Source: Candidatus Kapaibacterium sp. (lineage in GTDB: Bacteria > Bacteroidota > Ignavibacteria > Kapaibacteriales > HRBIN21). Taken from it: a stretch of DNA of 5,941 bases. The notes under the pieces were generated by a model, which was given only the letters and a program-made list of their open reading frames with translations, did no database searches and had not been told where the DNA came from. Both the position numbers and the translations under genes were made by a program. The DNA lies in assembly GCA_025055465.1 (NCBI GenBank), contig JANWXA010000128.1:1-5941 (forward strand), read 5' to 3'. Positions 1-5,926 of this stretch are shown one piece after another. Position 1 is the first letter of the stretch. The number at the start of each line of letters is the position of its first letter.

Positions 1-339
1 TCGGGGCTTTCCATCAGCCTTTGCCGGGCGCACTTTCTGCTGAACAGGCGCAGCCGGGGATTCAACACGGGATTCCTCAGACTCTCCTGCACTACCTTTC
101 GGCTCCTCTATGGATTCGACCACATCGGAAAAATGCAGAAAACCATCCTGCTCCAAGCCAATGTCCACAAAGGCAGCGTTGATACCTTGCACAATGCGTT
201 TGACTCGCGCCAGATAGATCGCCCCCACTAACCGCTCTCGCTCGGGTACATCTATCCAGAGCTCCGTCAATTTGCCGTCTTCCAGTACGGCAACGCGGAT
301 CTCACTCAGGAGTTCGGAAACGAGAATTTCTCGCCTCAT
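1..339 (-). CDS. rng: RNase E/G family ribonuclease, N-terminal part (runs off the left edge)
   Basis: The first 113 codons of an endoribonuclease of the RNase E/G family, which in known members cuts single-stranded, AU-rich RNA during rRNA maturation and mRNA decay. Residues 1-36 match the family opening: a short strand pair, then an E-L-W-I-D segment like RNase G. Residues about 38-73 form the S1-type RNA-binding core, with V-G-A-I-Y-L-A-R-V, then I-N-A-A-F-V-D-I-G-L-E-Q and F-L-H-F-S-D-V. From about residue 75 to the edge the chain becomes acidic, then Ser/Pro/Ala/Lys-rich, as if a disordered insertion splits the S1 domain. The catalytic DNase I-like domain and zinc-link cysteines lie outside the window. 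The ATG at 337-339 is the only good start in this frame and fits family N-termini; no strong SD precedes it. It is the last visible gene of the minus-strand cluster, 69 nt after the LON-domain gene. RNase G versus RNase E cannot be settled from this fragment. Confidence 0.87.
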   Translation of the reverse strand, partial: MRREILVSELLSEIRVAVLEDGKLTELWIDVPERERLVGAIYLARVKRIVQGINAAFVDIGLEQDGFLHFSDVVESIEEPKGSAGESEESRVESPAAPVQQKVRPAKADGKPR

Positions 340-408
340 GTCACAGACTGCTTCCGGTTCAGACTTACTGCAAAGACGAAGGCCAATGGCTCTGTCGTAT
401 GGGTTTTT

Positions 409-1038
409 TCAGGGAAAGTGTCCGTTGCTCCGGATACGCCGGGCAAAGGCTTCCATCTCCTGAAGGCGGGGAATGATGGTCTGCAGGTGTTGCTGCAGCC
501 ATTGGAGCCGCTGGCCTTCTGAGCACGTCTCCAAGAGGTGTTGTCGCTGCAGGAGGTCCAATCCGACTTGTTTGCCCAAGTAGAAGGAGAGGGACTCCAC
601 GCGACGCGCCTCCTGGATAAGCTCTCGTATCTCTGGGGCATGCCCACGGATAATGAGGAGCAGGCGCTCATACAACTGCTCGCACGCCTGGCGGAGATCG
701 GGATCAGGAGCATTGGCCTCGTCTTCCACCCACTCCACTTCGGCAACCCAGTACGGTTGGCTGACCTCATCAACGGTACGCGCCCGATAGCGCCGAAGCC
801 CCGAAACCGTAACGTCCATGCGCCCATCCTGGTACCGACGCAGGACTTGCTCTATCGAAGCAAGGCAGCCTATTGCGTGAAAGCGCCCTTCCAGGAGCAG
901 GTTGATGCCCATTCGCTCGCTACCCCGCATGACCCGGTGGATCAAAAGCCTATAGCACGGCTCGAAGATATGCAATGGAAGGACCTCGCCGGGCAGAAGC
1001 ACAACTTCCAGCGGGAAGAGAGCGATGCGTTCAGGCAC
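409..1038 (-). CDS. LON substrate-binding (LON N-terminal, PUA-like) domain protein
   Basis: A stand-alone protein of about 209 residues related to the N-terminal substrate-binding domain of Lon protease, without the AAA+ ATPase or serine-lysine protease domains. Residues 4-30 carry the family signature (I-A-L-F-P-L, L-L-P-G, L-P-L-H-I-F-E, Y-R). Residues 55-90 carry the second half (A-I-G-C-L-A-S-I, D-G-R-M-D-V-T-V-S-G, R-R-Y-R). The rest, to the C-terminus, is predicted mostly helical and rich in Leu, Gln and Arg, as in other free LON-domain proteins. The biochemical role of such proteins is not established; peptide or protein binding is a guess from the Lon homologue. I chose GTG at 1036-1038 because GAGGA (1048-1044 on the minus strand) lies 5 nt upstream and the homology begins at once. 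A TTG at 1078-1080 would add 14 residues but push deep into panC. With the GTG start the gene overlaps the panC stop by 8 nt, suggesting coupled translation. Confidence 0.85.
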   Translation of the reverse strand: MPERIALFPLEVVLLPGEVLPLHIFEPCYRLLIHRVMRGSERMGINLLLEGRFHAIGCLASIEQVLRRYQDGRMDVTVSGLRRYRARTVDEVSQPYWVAEVEWVEDEANAPDPDLRQACEQLYERLLLIIRGHAPEIRELIQEARRVESLSFYLGKQVGLDLLQRQHLLETCSEGQRLQWLQQHLQTIIPRLQEMEAFARRIRSNGHFP

Positions 1039-1906
1039 ACGCGTCCTCAGAGGATGGAACTTGCACAAGGTCGTTGTCAATAAGGCGCGTTGCGCCTATG
1101 CGAGCTGCAACCAGCAGAACGACCGTCTGCCCCGCTGTGAACTCCTCCGGTTCCTCCAGAGTCATAGCCTCAGCAGCAGCGGCATAATCTATGGACAGTT
1201 CCGGGACCTGGCGCAACTCTGCTTCCATTGCATGAACCAGTACTAAGCGGCGCCGTTCGCCCTGTTTCACAAGGCAATGAGCCCGCTGCAACGCCCGGTA
1301 CAGCACGGTTGCCTTCTGCCGCTCCCCTGGTGACAGATACACGTTCCGGGAGCTCATCGCCAGTCCATCGGGCTCGCGCACTGTCGGAGCCACAACGATT
1401 TCTATAGCGAAATTCAGATCCCGTACCAACTGCCGTACGACCAACGTCTGCTGCCAATCCTTCTGTCCAAAAACTGCTACGTGGGGTTTTGTTGCCAGGA
1501 AGAGCTTTGCCACAATGGTTGCCACCCCTTGAAAATGACCGGGGCGGAAGGCGCCCTCAAATTTTTCGGTAATACCGTGCACGGTGATGGTTGTGGCATA
1601 GCCTTGGGGATATACTTCATCCAAGCTTGGAGCAAACAAGACGTCGCAACCAGAGCGCTCCGCTAACTGGGAATCGCGCTCCAGGTCTCTTGGATAGCGT
1701 TGGTAATCCTCACCAGGTGCAAACTGGGTTGGGTTGACAAACAACGTTGTTATGACGGTGTCGGCAAGCTGCCGCGCTCGGCGAATGAGGCTCAGGTGCC
1801 CCTCATGGAAATAGCCCATGGTTGGGACAACGGCAATACGGCGTCCAGCGCATCGCTGCTGCTCAGCATACTGCTGCATCTGGTGGACTGTTACGATGAG
1901 CTCCAT
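1031..1906 (-). CDS. panC: Pantothenate synthetase (pantoate--beta-alanine ligase)
   Basis: Joins pantoate to beta-alanine using ATP, via a pantoyl-adenylate, giving pantothenate for coenzyme A synthesis in the cytoplasm. The 291-residue length is normal. Signatures in order: V-P-T-M-G at 27-31, followed by H-E-G-H at 34-37 (the HIGH-type nucleotide-binding motif); F-V-N-P-T-Q-F at 56-62 and Y-P-R-D-L at 71-75; R-P-G-H-F-Q-G-V at 121-128; F-G-Q-K-D at 146-150; M-S-S-R-N at 184-188 (the KMSKS-type loop) then Y-L-S-P; and a C-terminal domain with S-I-D-Y-A (238-242) and T-R-L-I-D-N (273-278). All expected active-site blocks are present, so the enzyme should work. One small difference is Tyr-Phe at 32-33 where many homologues have Ala-Leu. 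The ATG at 1904-1906 lies inside the end of the peptidase gene (16-nt overlap), with only weak SD-like bases, so translation is probably coupled. No panB or panD lies in the window. Confidence 0.97.
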   Translation of the reverse strand: MELIVTVHQMQQYAEQQRCAGRRIAVVPTMGYFHEGHLSLIRRARQLADTVITTLFVNPTQFAPGEDYQRYPRDLERDSQLAERSGCDVLFAPSLDEVYPQGYATTITVHGITEKFEGAFRPGHFQGVATIVAKLFLATKPHVAVFGQKDWQQTLVVRQLVRDLNFAIEIVVAPTVREPDGLAMSSRNVYLSPGERQKATVLYRALQRAHCLVKQGERRRLVLVHAMEAELRQVPELSIDYAAAAEAMTLEEPEEFTAGQTVVLLVAARIGATRLIDNDLVQVPSSEDACA

Positions 1907-3714
1907 GCCTCAGCCTGGGCAATCATATCTTCGATGACGGCAAGTCCTCGTTTCCAGAACTCCGGCTGCGAGGCATCTATTCCAAACTGTTGCAGGAGAC
2001 GCTCCGGCGCGTCGGAACCCCCAGCAGCCAGCAAGTCGCGGTAGCGCGGGAGAAATGTCGGACCCTCATGCCGATACTGCTCATAGAGGGCCAGCACAAG
2101 CAGCTCCCCGAAGGCATACGCATATACATAGCCTGGTACGTGAAGGAAGTGCGGAATGTAGCTCCACCAGAGGGCGTAATTCTCCGTGAGCTCCACACTG
2201 CTGCGGAACATTGCCTGCTGGGTTTCCATCCAATAGAGAGACAGCTCCTCCGTTGTCAGCTCTCCCTTCCCCGCCCGGTGGCTATGGATGGCTTCCTCAA
2301 AGCGGTTCATCGCCACCTGGCGGAAGACCGTTGCAATAATGTCATCCACTTTACTCAACAGCAGGGACAGCCTGGCCTGACGGTCGTCGCACTGGCGCAA
2401 CAGGCGCTGGAACACGAGCATTTCCCCGAAAGTAGAGGCCATCTCCGCCAAAGTTAGAGGCGCCGATGCTTGCAGAATACCCTGTTGACGGGAAAGATAC
2501 TGGTGTACACCGTGCCCCAGTTCATGGGCTAAGGTTAGGACATCGCGCACAGTGCCTGTGAAGTTCAAAAAGACATAAGGATGGGCGGAAGGCACTGTGG
2601 GCGCTGAGTATGCACCCCCTTGCTTGCCAGGTCGGACAGCCGCGTGGATCCACTTCCGGGTAAAGAACTGCTCCACAATGCCACCAAATTCCGGCGAGAA
2701 GTCTCGGTAAGCCTGCTGGACAATCTGCTGAGCTTCGTGCCACCGCCACGAGCACGAGTCTGCCGGAAGTGGTGCATAGCGATCCCATTCGTGCAGCCGC
2801 TCCAAATGAAGGAGACGGCGTTTGAGCACATAGTACCTCTCCACCAGCTCATACCCCTCTACCACCGTCTGGATAAGGGCATTGACGGCAGCGTCGCTGA
2901 TCTCGTTCTCCAAGTTCCGCGGGGCTATCCACGTTGGATACTTTCGAAGCTGCACCATTGTGGCATGCCAGTCCGCCAGGACGGTGTTGAAGATGAACGT
3001 GAGCCAACGGGAATTCTGCTGCAACCCACGGGTAAATGCCTCCGACGCACGGCGTCGCAGCTCCCGCTCGGGATGGTGCAGTAAGGATAGAAGTTGCTGC
3101 TGTCGGTAAGGCTTCCCATCAAGCATGTACACCATCCCGCTGGTCAGTTCATCAAAGAGGCGAATCCAGGCAAAGCGACTGGTGGTGTCCTTGACGATCA
3201 GCGCCTGCTCTGCAGCTTCCTCCAATGTGTACGGACGGAATTGGAGTGTATGCTCCAACCAATGGCGCCACCGACGCAATCGCGATGCGTCCAGAGCCCA
3301 CCGCTGGAATGGTTCCGGCGCATGCATCCATTCCAAAGGCACGAACACAAGGGAGCGCTCCGCAGCAGTGGATAGCTCACGGACGCGCTGGAAGAGAGCC
3401 CCTATCTGCGGGTTCTCCGTATCGGTAGACCACAGAAGATGCACGTAACTGTTGAGGCGTGTACTGGCTTCTACGAGCTCCTCGTATTCGCGCAGGAGTT
3501 CCTCCAACTCCTCCTCCGACAATGCGGCCAGACGATTGCGCCAGCGCTGCTCAAACGTTTGTGCCCGCTCGGGCAACTGTGCCAGGTCCGACTGAAACTC
3601 CTCAGAATCTGGACCAGGGTATAGGTCCCGCAAGTCCCAGACAACGGAATCCGCGTCCGAAGAGCGTTCAATGTGCTGGAAATTGCCTTCTTGATAGGCG
3701 TTCCTCAGGTACAT
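1891..3714 (-). CDS. pepF: M3 family metallopeptidase, oligoendopeptidase F type
   Basis: A 607-residue zinc endopeptidase of family M3, predicted to cut short peptides in the cytoplasm; no signal peptide or membrane segment is visible. The N-terminal part (about 25-195) is helical and opens with W-D-L-R-D-L-Y-P-G, typical of PepF/M3B proteins. The zinc site is H-E-L-G-H at 397-401, with H397 and H401 as ligands and E398 as catalytic base. E424 in A-E-M-A-S-T-F-G-E (423-431) is the likely third ligand. The stretch at 519-531 (Y-I-P-H-F, then P-G-Y-V-Y-A-Y) holds the His and Tyr residues used for substrate and transition-state binding in this family. Length and motifs are complete. The gene starts 27 nt after the asnS stop with no clear SD and ends 16 nt inside panC. 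The family is certain; the exact peptide substrate and the symbol pepF are by resemblance only. Confidence 0.94.
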   Translation of the reverse strand: MYLRNAYQEGNFQHIERSSDADSVVWDLRDLYPGPDSEEFQSDLAQLPERAQTFEQRWRNRLAALSEEELEELLREYEELVEASTRLNSYVHLLWSTDTENPQIGALFQRVRELSTAAERSLVFVPLEWMHAPEPFQRWALDASRLRRWRHWLEHTLQFRPYTLEEAAEQALIVKDTTSRFAWIRLFDELTSGMVYMLDGKPYRQQQLLSLLHHPERELRRRASEAFTRGLQQNSRWLTFIFNTVLADWHATMVQLRKYPTWIAPRNLENEISDAAVNALIQTVVEGYELVERYYVLKRRLLHLERLHEWDRYAPLPADSCSWRWHEAQQIVQQAYRDFSPEFGGIVEQFFTRKWIHAAVRPGKQGGAYSAPTVPSAHPYVFLNFTGTVRDVLTLAHELGHGVHQYLSRQQGILQASAPLTLAEMASTFGEMLVFQRLLRQCDDRQARLSLLLSKVDDIIATVFRQVAMNRFEEAIHSHRAGKGELTTEELSLYWMETQQAMFRSSVELTENYALWWSYIPHFLHVPGYVYAYAFGELLVLALYEQYRHEGPTFLPRYRDLLAAGGSDAPERLLQQFGIDASQPEFWKRGLAVIEDMIAQAEAWSSS

Positions 3715-3741
3715 TGCTGTTCTCTGCTTCGCTACTTTAAC

Positions 3742-5094
3742 TTACGGTACAATCCGATACAACATCCGTGGGAACGGGATCACCTCCCGGATATGCTGCA
3801 CGCCGGTGATCCACTTGACAGTCCGCTCTATCCCAAGTCCGAAGCCGCTATGCGGGACAGAACCATACCGACGTAAATCCAGATACCACTGGAAAGCATC
3901 TTCCGGCAGCCCCTGCTCTCGAAGGCGTTGGAGCAGGGCACCGTAGTCGTCCTCCCGTTGGCTCCCACCGATGATTTCCCCCCCGCCTTCCGGCGCCAAC
4001 ATATCCATAGCAAGCACAACATCAGGATTCTCTGGGTCACGCTTCATGTAAAAAGCTTTCACCGCGGCCGGATAGCGATGGATAATACACGGTTTCTCGA
4101 ACTCCTCCATGATGGCGTCTTCTTGTGGAGCGCCGAAATCTTCACCCCAGGGGAAATCTACTATCTCCTCGCCTCCATCAGGGAGCTTTCGGTGGAGCTT
4201 GGCCCCCTTGCGGCGTACGATCTCAACGGCTTCCGTATAGCTTATCCGGTAGAAAGGGCGCTTTACTTTCTCCAGTTGGGAACAGTCGCGCCCCAGCGCA
4301 CGCAACTCCTGCTCGCAATGGCGCAGTACATATTGGACGACGTACTCGACCAAGTCCTCGGCCAAATCCATGTCGTCGTCCAGCTCGAAAAAGGCTGCCT
4401 CGGGTTCTACCATCCAAAACTCGGTCAAATGGCGTCGTGTCTTTGAGCGCTCTGCCCGGAAAGTGGGCCCCAGTGTATAAACACGCCCGTGTGCCATTGC
4501 TGCTGCCTCGGCATAGAGCTGACCTGATTGCGACAGGTACGCCTTGCCCAGGTCGAAATAGTCTAACTCAAACAGGGTTGTCGTCCCCTCACAGGCGTTC
4601 GCTGTCAGAATGGGGGCATCAATCCGCACAAAGCCGTTAGCATCCAGGAAATCACAGATTGCCCGAATGACAGCCGCTCGTACCCGCATAATAGCATGCT
4701 GCCTCGCGGAGCGTAGCCACAGATGCCTGTGTTCCAGCAAAAACTCTACACCGTGCTCCTTCGGCGCGATCGGATATCCCTGCGTCCGATGAAGAATCCG
4801 CAAGTCATGAACTTGTATTTCGTAGCCACCGGGGGCCCGCTCATCGCGCCGGACTAGCCCCCTTACCTCCACCGACGACTCCTGCGTTACCGTTTGAGCC
4901 ACCATAAAAACATCCTCCGGTACCTCTGGCTGAAAGACTACCAACTGACAAAACCCTGATCCATCCCGGAAACGCAGGAATTGCAGCCGCCCTTTGTCTG
5001 TACGGTCAGCAACCCAGCCGCGTAGCACAACCTCCTCTCCACTCAGCTTCGGTAAATCCGAAATCCGCTGATACGTTCGATAGCGTGAATGCAT
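3742..5094 (-). CDS. asnS: Asparaginyl-tRNA synthetase
   Basis: Class IIb aminoacyl-tRNA synthetase that charges tRNA-Asn with asparagine in the cytoplasm. The 450-residue length is normal. Residues about 22-100 form the anticodon-binding OB fold (V-V-L-R-G-W-V, then F-L-R-F-R-D-G). The catalytic domain follows: motif 1 around 143-163 with P161, motif 2 at 212-232 (F-R-A-E-R-S, then H-L-T-E-F-W-M-V-E-P-E), and motif 3 at 417-424 (G-F-G-L-G-I-E-R). The E-F-W-M-V-E-P-E form of motif 2 and the lack of the bacterial AspRS insertion domain favour AsnRS over AspRS, so this organism probably charges tRNA-Asn directly rather than only through GatCAB. ATG at 5092-5094 has AAGAGGA 6 nt upstream (5107-5101 on the minus strand). 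It is the first gene of the minus-strand cluster and is divergent from a ribosomal protein unit. Confidence 0.97.
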   Translation of the reverse strand: MHSRYRTYQRISDLPKLSGEEVVLRGWVADRTDKGRLQFLRFRDGSGFCQLVVFQPEVPEDVFMVAQTVTQESSVEVRGLVRRDERAPGGYEIQVHDLRILHRTQGYPIAPKEHGVEFLLEHRHLWLRSARQHAIMRVRAAVIRAICDFLDANGFVRIDAPILTANACEGTTTLFELDYFDLGKAYLSQSGQLYAEAAAMAHGRVYTLGPTFRAERSKTRRHLTEFWMVEPEAAFFELDDDMDLAEDLVEYVVQYVLRHCEQELRALGRDCSQLEKVKRPFYRISYTEAVEIVRRKGAKLHRKLPDGGEEIVDFPWGEDFGAPQEDAIMEEFEKPCIIHRYPAAVKAFYMKRDPENPDVVLAMDMLAPEGGGEIIGGSQREDDYGALLQRLREQGLPEDAFQWYLDLRRYGSVPHSGFGLGIERTVKWITGVQHIREVIPFPRMLYRIVP

Positions 5095-5126
5095 TCATAA
5101 TCCTCTTGCCAATTTCCTGCACCATG

Positions 5127-5134
5127 CAAAATTA
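5127..5134 (-). promoter_or_regulatory. Probable promoter -7 box (TAATTTTG) for the asnS cluster
   Basis: On the minus strand these bases read TAATTTTG, a full match to the Bacteroidota-type -7 consensus TAnnTTTG. It sits 33 nt from the asnS start, which would give a leader of about 25 nt with the asnS SD inside it. A TTG at the expected distance for the -33 element is not present, so the match rests on the -7 box alone. The same box occurs facing the other way at 5184-5191. Confidence 0.5.
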
Positions 5135-5183
5135 CGCAACCCCCCAAGGGACTTGAGCTGCTAAGCATCTGGAGATGATGCTG

Positions 5184-5191
5184 TAATTTTG
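5184..5191 (+). promoter_or_regulatory. Probable promoter -7 box (TAATTTTG) for the ribosomal protein unit
   Basis: TAATTTTG on the plus strand matches TAnnTTTG fully. It ends 40 nt before the first ATG at 5232, predicting a leader of roughly 30-35 nt. The nearest upstream TTG (5153-5155) is 28 nt away rather than about 19, so the -33 element is not supported. The predicted leader has no obvious SD before the first gene. Confidence 0.5.
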
Positions 5192-5231
5192 CGCGTGGTT
5201 TTCAAAAACGTCTTCCAACCTCGGATCTCTC

Positions 5232-5420
5232 ATGGCAAAGGCGCAGAGCTTCGTTGACAAAGTCCGAAAGGCCGAACAGCGCGGCAAGGGGCCAGTGATG
5301 GTACAGGTTATCAAAGGCTATCGCTCCGAGAGAGGGACCATCCGTTTCCTGAAGCGCTTTGTCCGCGTCAATGACCTGAGCGAGATAGACACTTTGGACA
5401 TTCACAAGGAGGGACGATGA
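5232..5420 (+). CDS. Small basic protein of unknown function heading a ribosomal protein unit
   Basis: A 62-residue protein with 15 Lys/Arg against 8 Asp/Glu, and no Cys, signal peptide or membrane segment. I do not recognise it with confidence. Residues 1-20 (M-A-K-A-Q-S-F onward) are polar and basic, and look flexible or helical. Residues 22-46 alternate as beta strands (V-M-V-Q-V-I-K, then I-R-F-L-K-R-F-V-R-V) around a turn with Y-R-S-E-R-G at 30-35. Residues 47-57 are a short acidic end. It is believable as a real gene: its stop overlaps the rpmE start as ATGA (5417-5420), its last codons hold the rpmE SD, and a promoter-like box lies upstream. Size, charge and place suggest a ribosome-associated protein. 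The V-I-K...S...G pattern faintly recalls bL38/DUF4295 of Bacteroidota, from memory and not aligned. The ATG has no SD; the unit may start with a weak or SD-independent signal. Confidence 0.78.
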   Translation: MAKAQSFVDKVRKAEQRGKGPVMVQVIKGYRSERGTIRFLKRFVRVNDLSEIDTLDIHKEGR

Positions 5421-5686
5421 AGAAGGGCATCCATCCATACTACCGGCCTATAGAAGTTGTTATGACGGACGGTACGGTGTTCACAACTCGTTCGTGTGCG
5501 AAGCGGGATCGTTTGGTGTTGGAGATTGATTCCAAGAGCCACCCCTTCTTCACTGGAAAGCAGGTACTGGTAGACACTACGGGGCGAGTAGAACGCTTCC
5601 AGCGCCGTTTGCAGAAAACGGAGCAAATCCGCCAACAGAAGCAGACCCCGCCTCGGCAACAGACTCCATCAGGGAAGGAGGAATAA
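5417..5686 (+). CDS. rpmE: 50S ribosomal protein bL31, zinc-free form with C-terminal tail
   Basis: Large-subunit protein that, in known ribosomes, bridges the central protuberance and the small-subunit head. The 89 residues contain the family hallmarks: M-K-K-G-I-H-P-Y-Y at 1-9, T-R-S at 24-26, H-P-F-F-T-G-K-Q at 42-49, and G-R-V-E-R-F at 56-61. It has type A spacing with one extra residue in the middle, not the longer type B layout. The four zinc cysteines of the classical form (16, 18, 37, 40 in E. coli) are replaced here by M16, D18, D38 and S41; C27 is not at a ligand position. This is a C-minus bL31. Residues about 65-89 form a Gln/Lys/Pro-rich tail beyond the usual end, probably disordered. 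The start ATG is set by AAGGAGG at 5406-5412, 4 nt upstream, and overlaps the stop of the preceding small gene. Confidence 0.95.
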   Translation: MKKGIHPYYRPIEVVMTDGTVFTTRSCAKRDRLVLEIDSKSHPFFTGKQVLVDTTGRVERFQRRLQKTEQIRQQKQTPPRQQTPSGKEE

Positions 5687-5689
5687 CCT

Positions 5690-5926
5690 ATGGCAGTCAC
5701 GGTTCGGAAGCGCAAAGGGCGTAAGCGTCCAAATCTGCTGGGCAATAGCCGATACGTAGATTACTTGAATCTCTCCCTTCTGCAGAACTTCATCAACGAA
5801 GAAGGCAAAATCTTGCCCCGGCGCATTACAGGAGTCAGTGCCGTCCAGCAGCGCCGCATAGCAAAGGCAATCAAGTATGCTCGCCATCTAGCCCTCCTGC
5901 CCTTCGTGGGCCATGATTTCAAATAG
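5690..5926 (+). CDS. rpsR: 30S ribosomal protein bS18
   Basis: Small-subunit platform protein that binds beside bS6. The 78-residue length is normal. After a basic start (R-K-R-K-G-R-K-R at 6-13) come the family blocks Y-V-D-Y (22-25), the L-L-Q-N-F-I helix, G-K-I-L-P-R-R-I-T-G (39-48), Q-Q-R-R-I-A-K-A-I-K-Y-A-R (53-65) and L-A-L-L-P-F near the end. No cysteine is present, so it is the zinc-free form. AAGGAGG at 5675-5681 lies 8 nt before the ATG, inside the end of rpmE, and only 3 nt separate the two genes. Its usual partners rpsF and rplI are not in the window; rplI could follow beyond the right edge. The last 15 bases of the window after its TAG hold nothing I can identify. Confidence 0.96.
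   Translation: MAVTVRKRKGRKRPNLLGNSRYVDYLNLSLLQNFINEEGKILPRRITGVSAVQQRRIAKAIKYARHLALLPFVGHDFK

Larger units (their letters stand above)
5126..5192. repeat. Perfect 10-bp inverted repeat framing the divergent control region
   Basis: GCAAAATTAC at 5126-5135 is the exact reverse complement of GTAATTTTGC at 5183-5192, with 47 nt between the arms. Each arm contains an outward-facing TAATTTTG promoter-like box. The arms could simply be two copies of the same promoter element, or a pair of sites for one regulator acting on both units. A smaller inverted repeat lies between them: AGCATC at 5164-5169 and GATGCT at 5177-5182, with a 7-nt loop. Confidence 0.6.

Noticed and set aside
340..408. Possible separate promoter for the RNase gene in the 69-nt gap
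   Set aside because: No TAnnTTTG or good -35/-10 pair is visible on the minus strand; read-through from the upstream genes is simpler.
336..827. Minus-strand open frame of 163 codons overlapping the LON-domain gene
   Set aside because: It is a frame-shifted shadow of the LON-domain gene; the other frame carries the recognisable LON motifs.
1740..1751. Perfect 12-bp palindrome AACAACGTTGTT
   Set aside because: It falls in panC codons for the conserved T-T-L-F-V-N-P stretch and is far from any start, so coding constraint or chance explains it.
1990..2457. Plus-strand open frame of 155 codons antisense to the peptidase gene
   Set aside because: It lies wholly inside the conserved pepF frame, shows no recognisable family, and is a by-product of GC-rich codon use on the other strand.
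3928..4640. Plus-strand open frames of 172 and 171 codons antisense to asnS
   Set aside because: They overlap each other and the fully conserved AsnRS frame, including the region upstream of motif 3, and have no family features.
5145..5155. Small inverted repeat CAAG-GGA-CTTG in the divergent region, considered as a terminator or operator
   Set aside because: Arms of only 4 bp with no following T-run, and no gene ends here that would need a terminator.
5153..5187. Classical sigma-70 promoter with TTGAGC at 5153-5158 and TGTAAT at 5182-5187
   Set aside because: The spacing is 23 nt, well outside the usual 16-18, so the TAnnTTTG reading is preferred.
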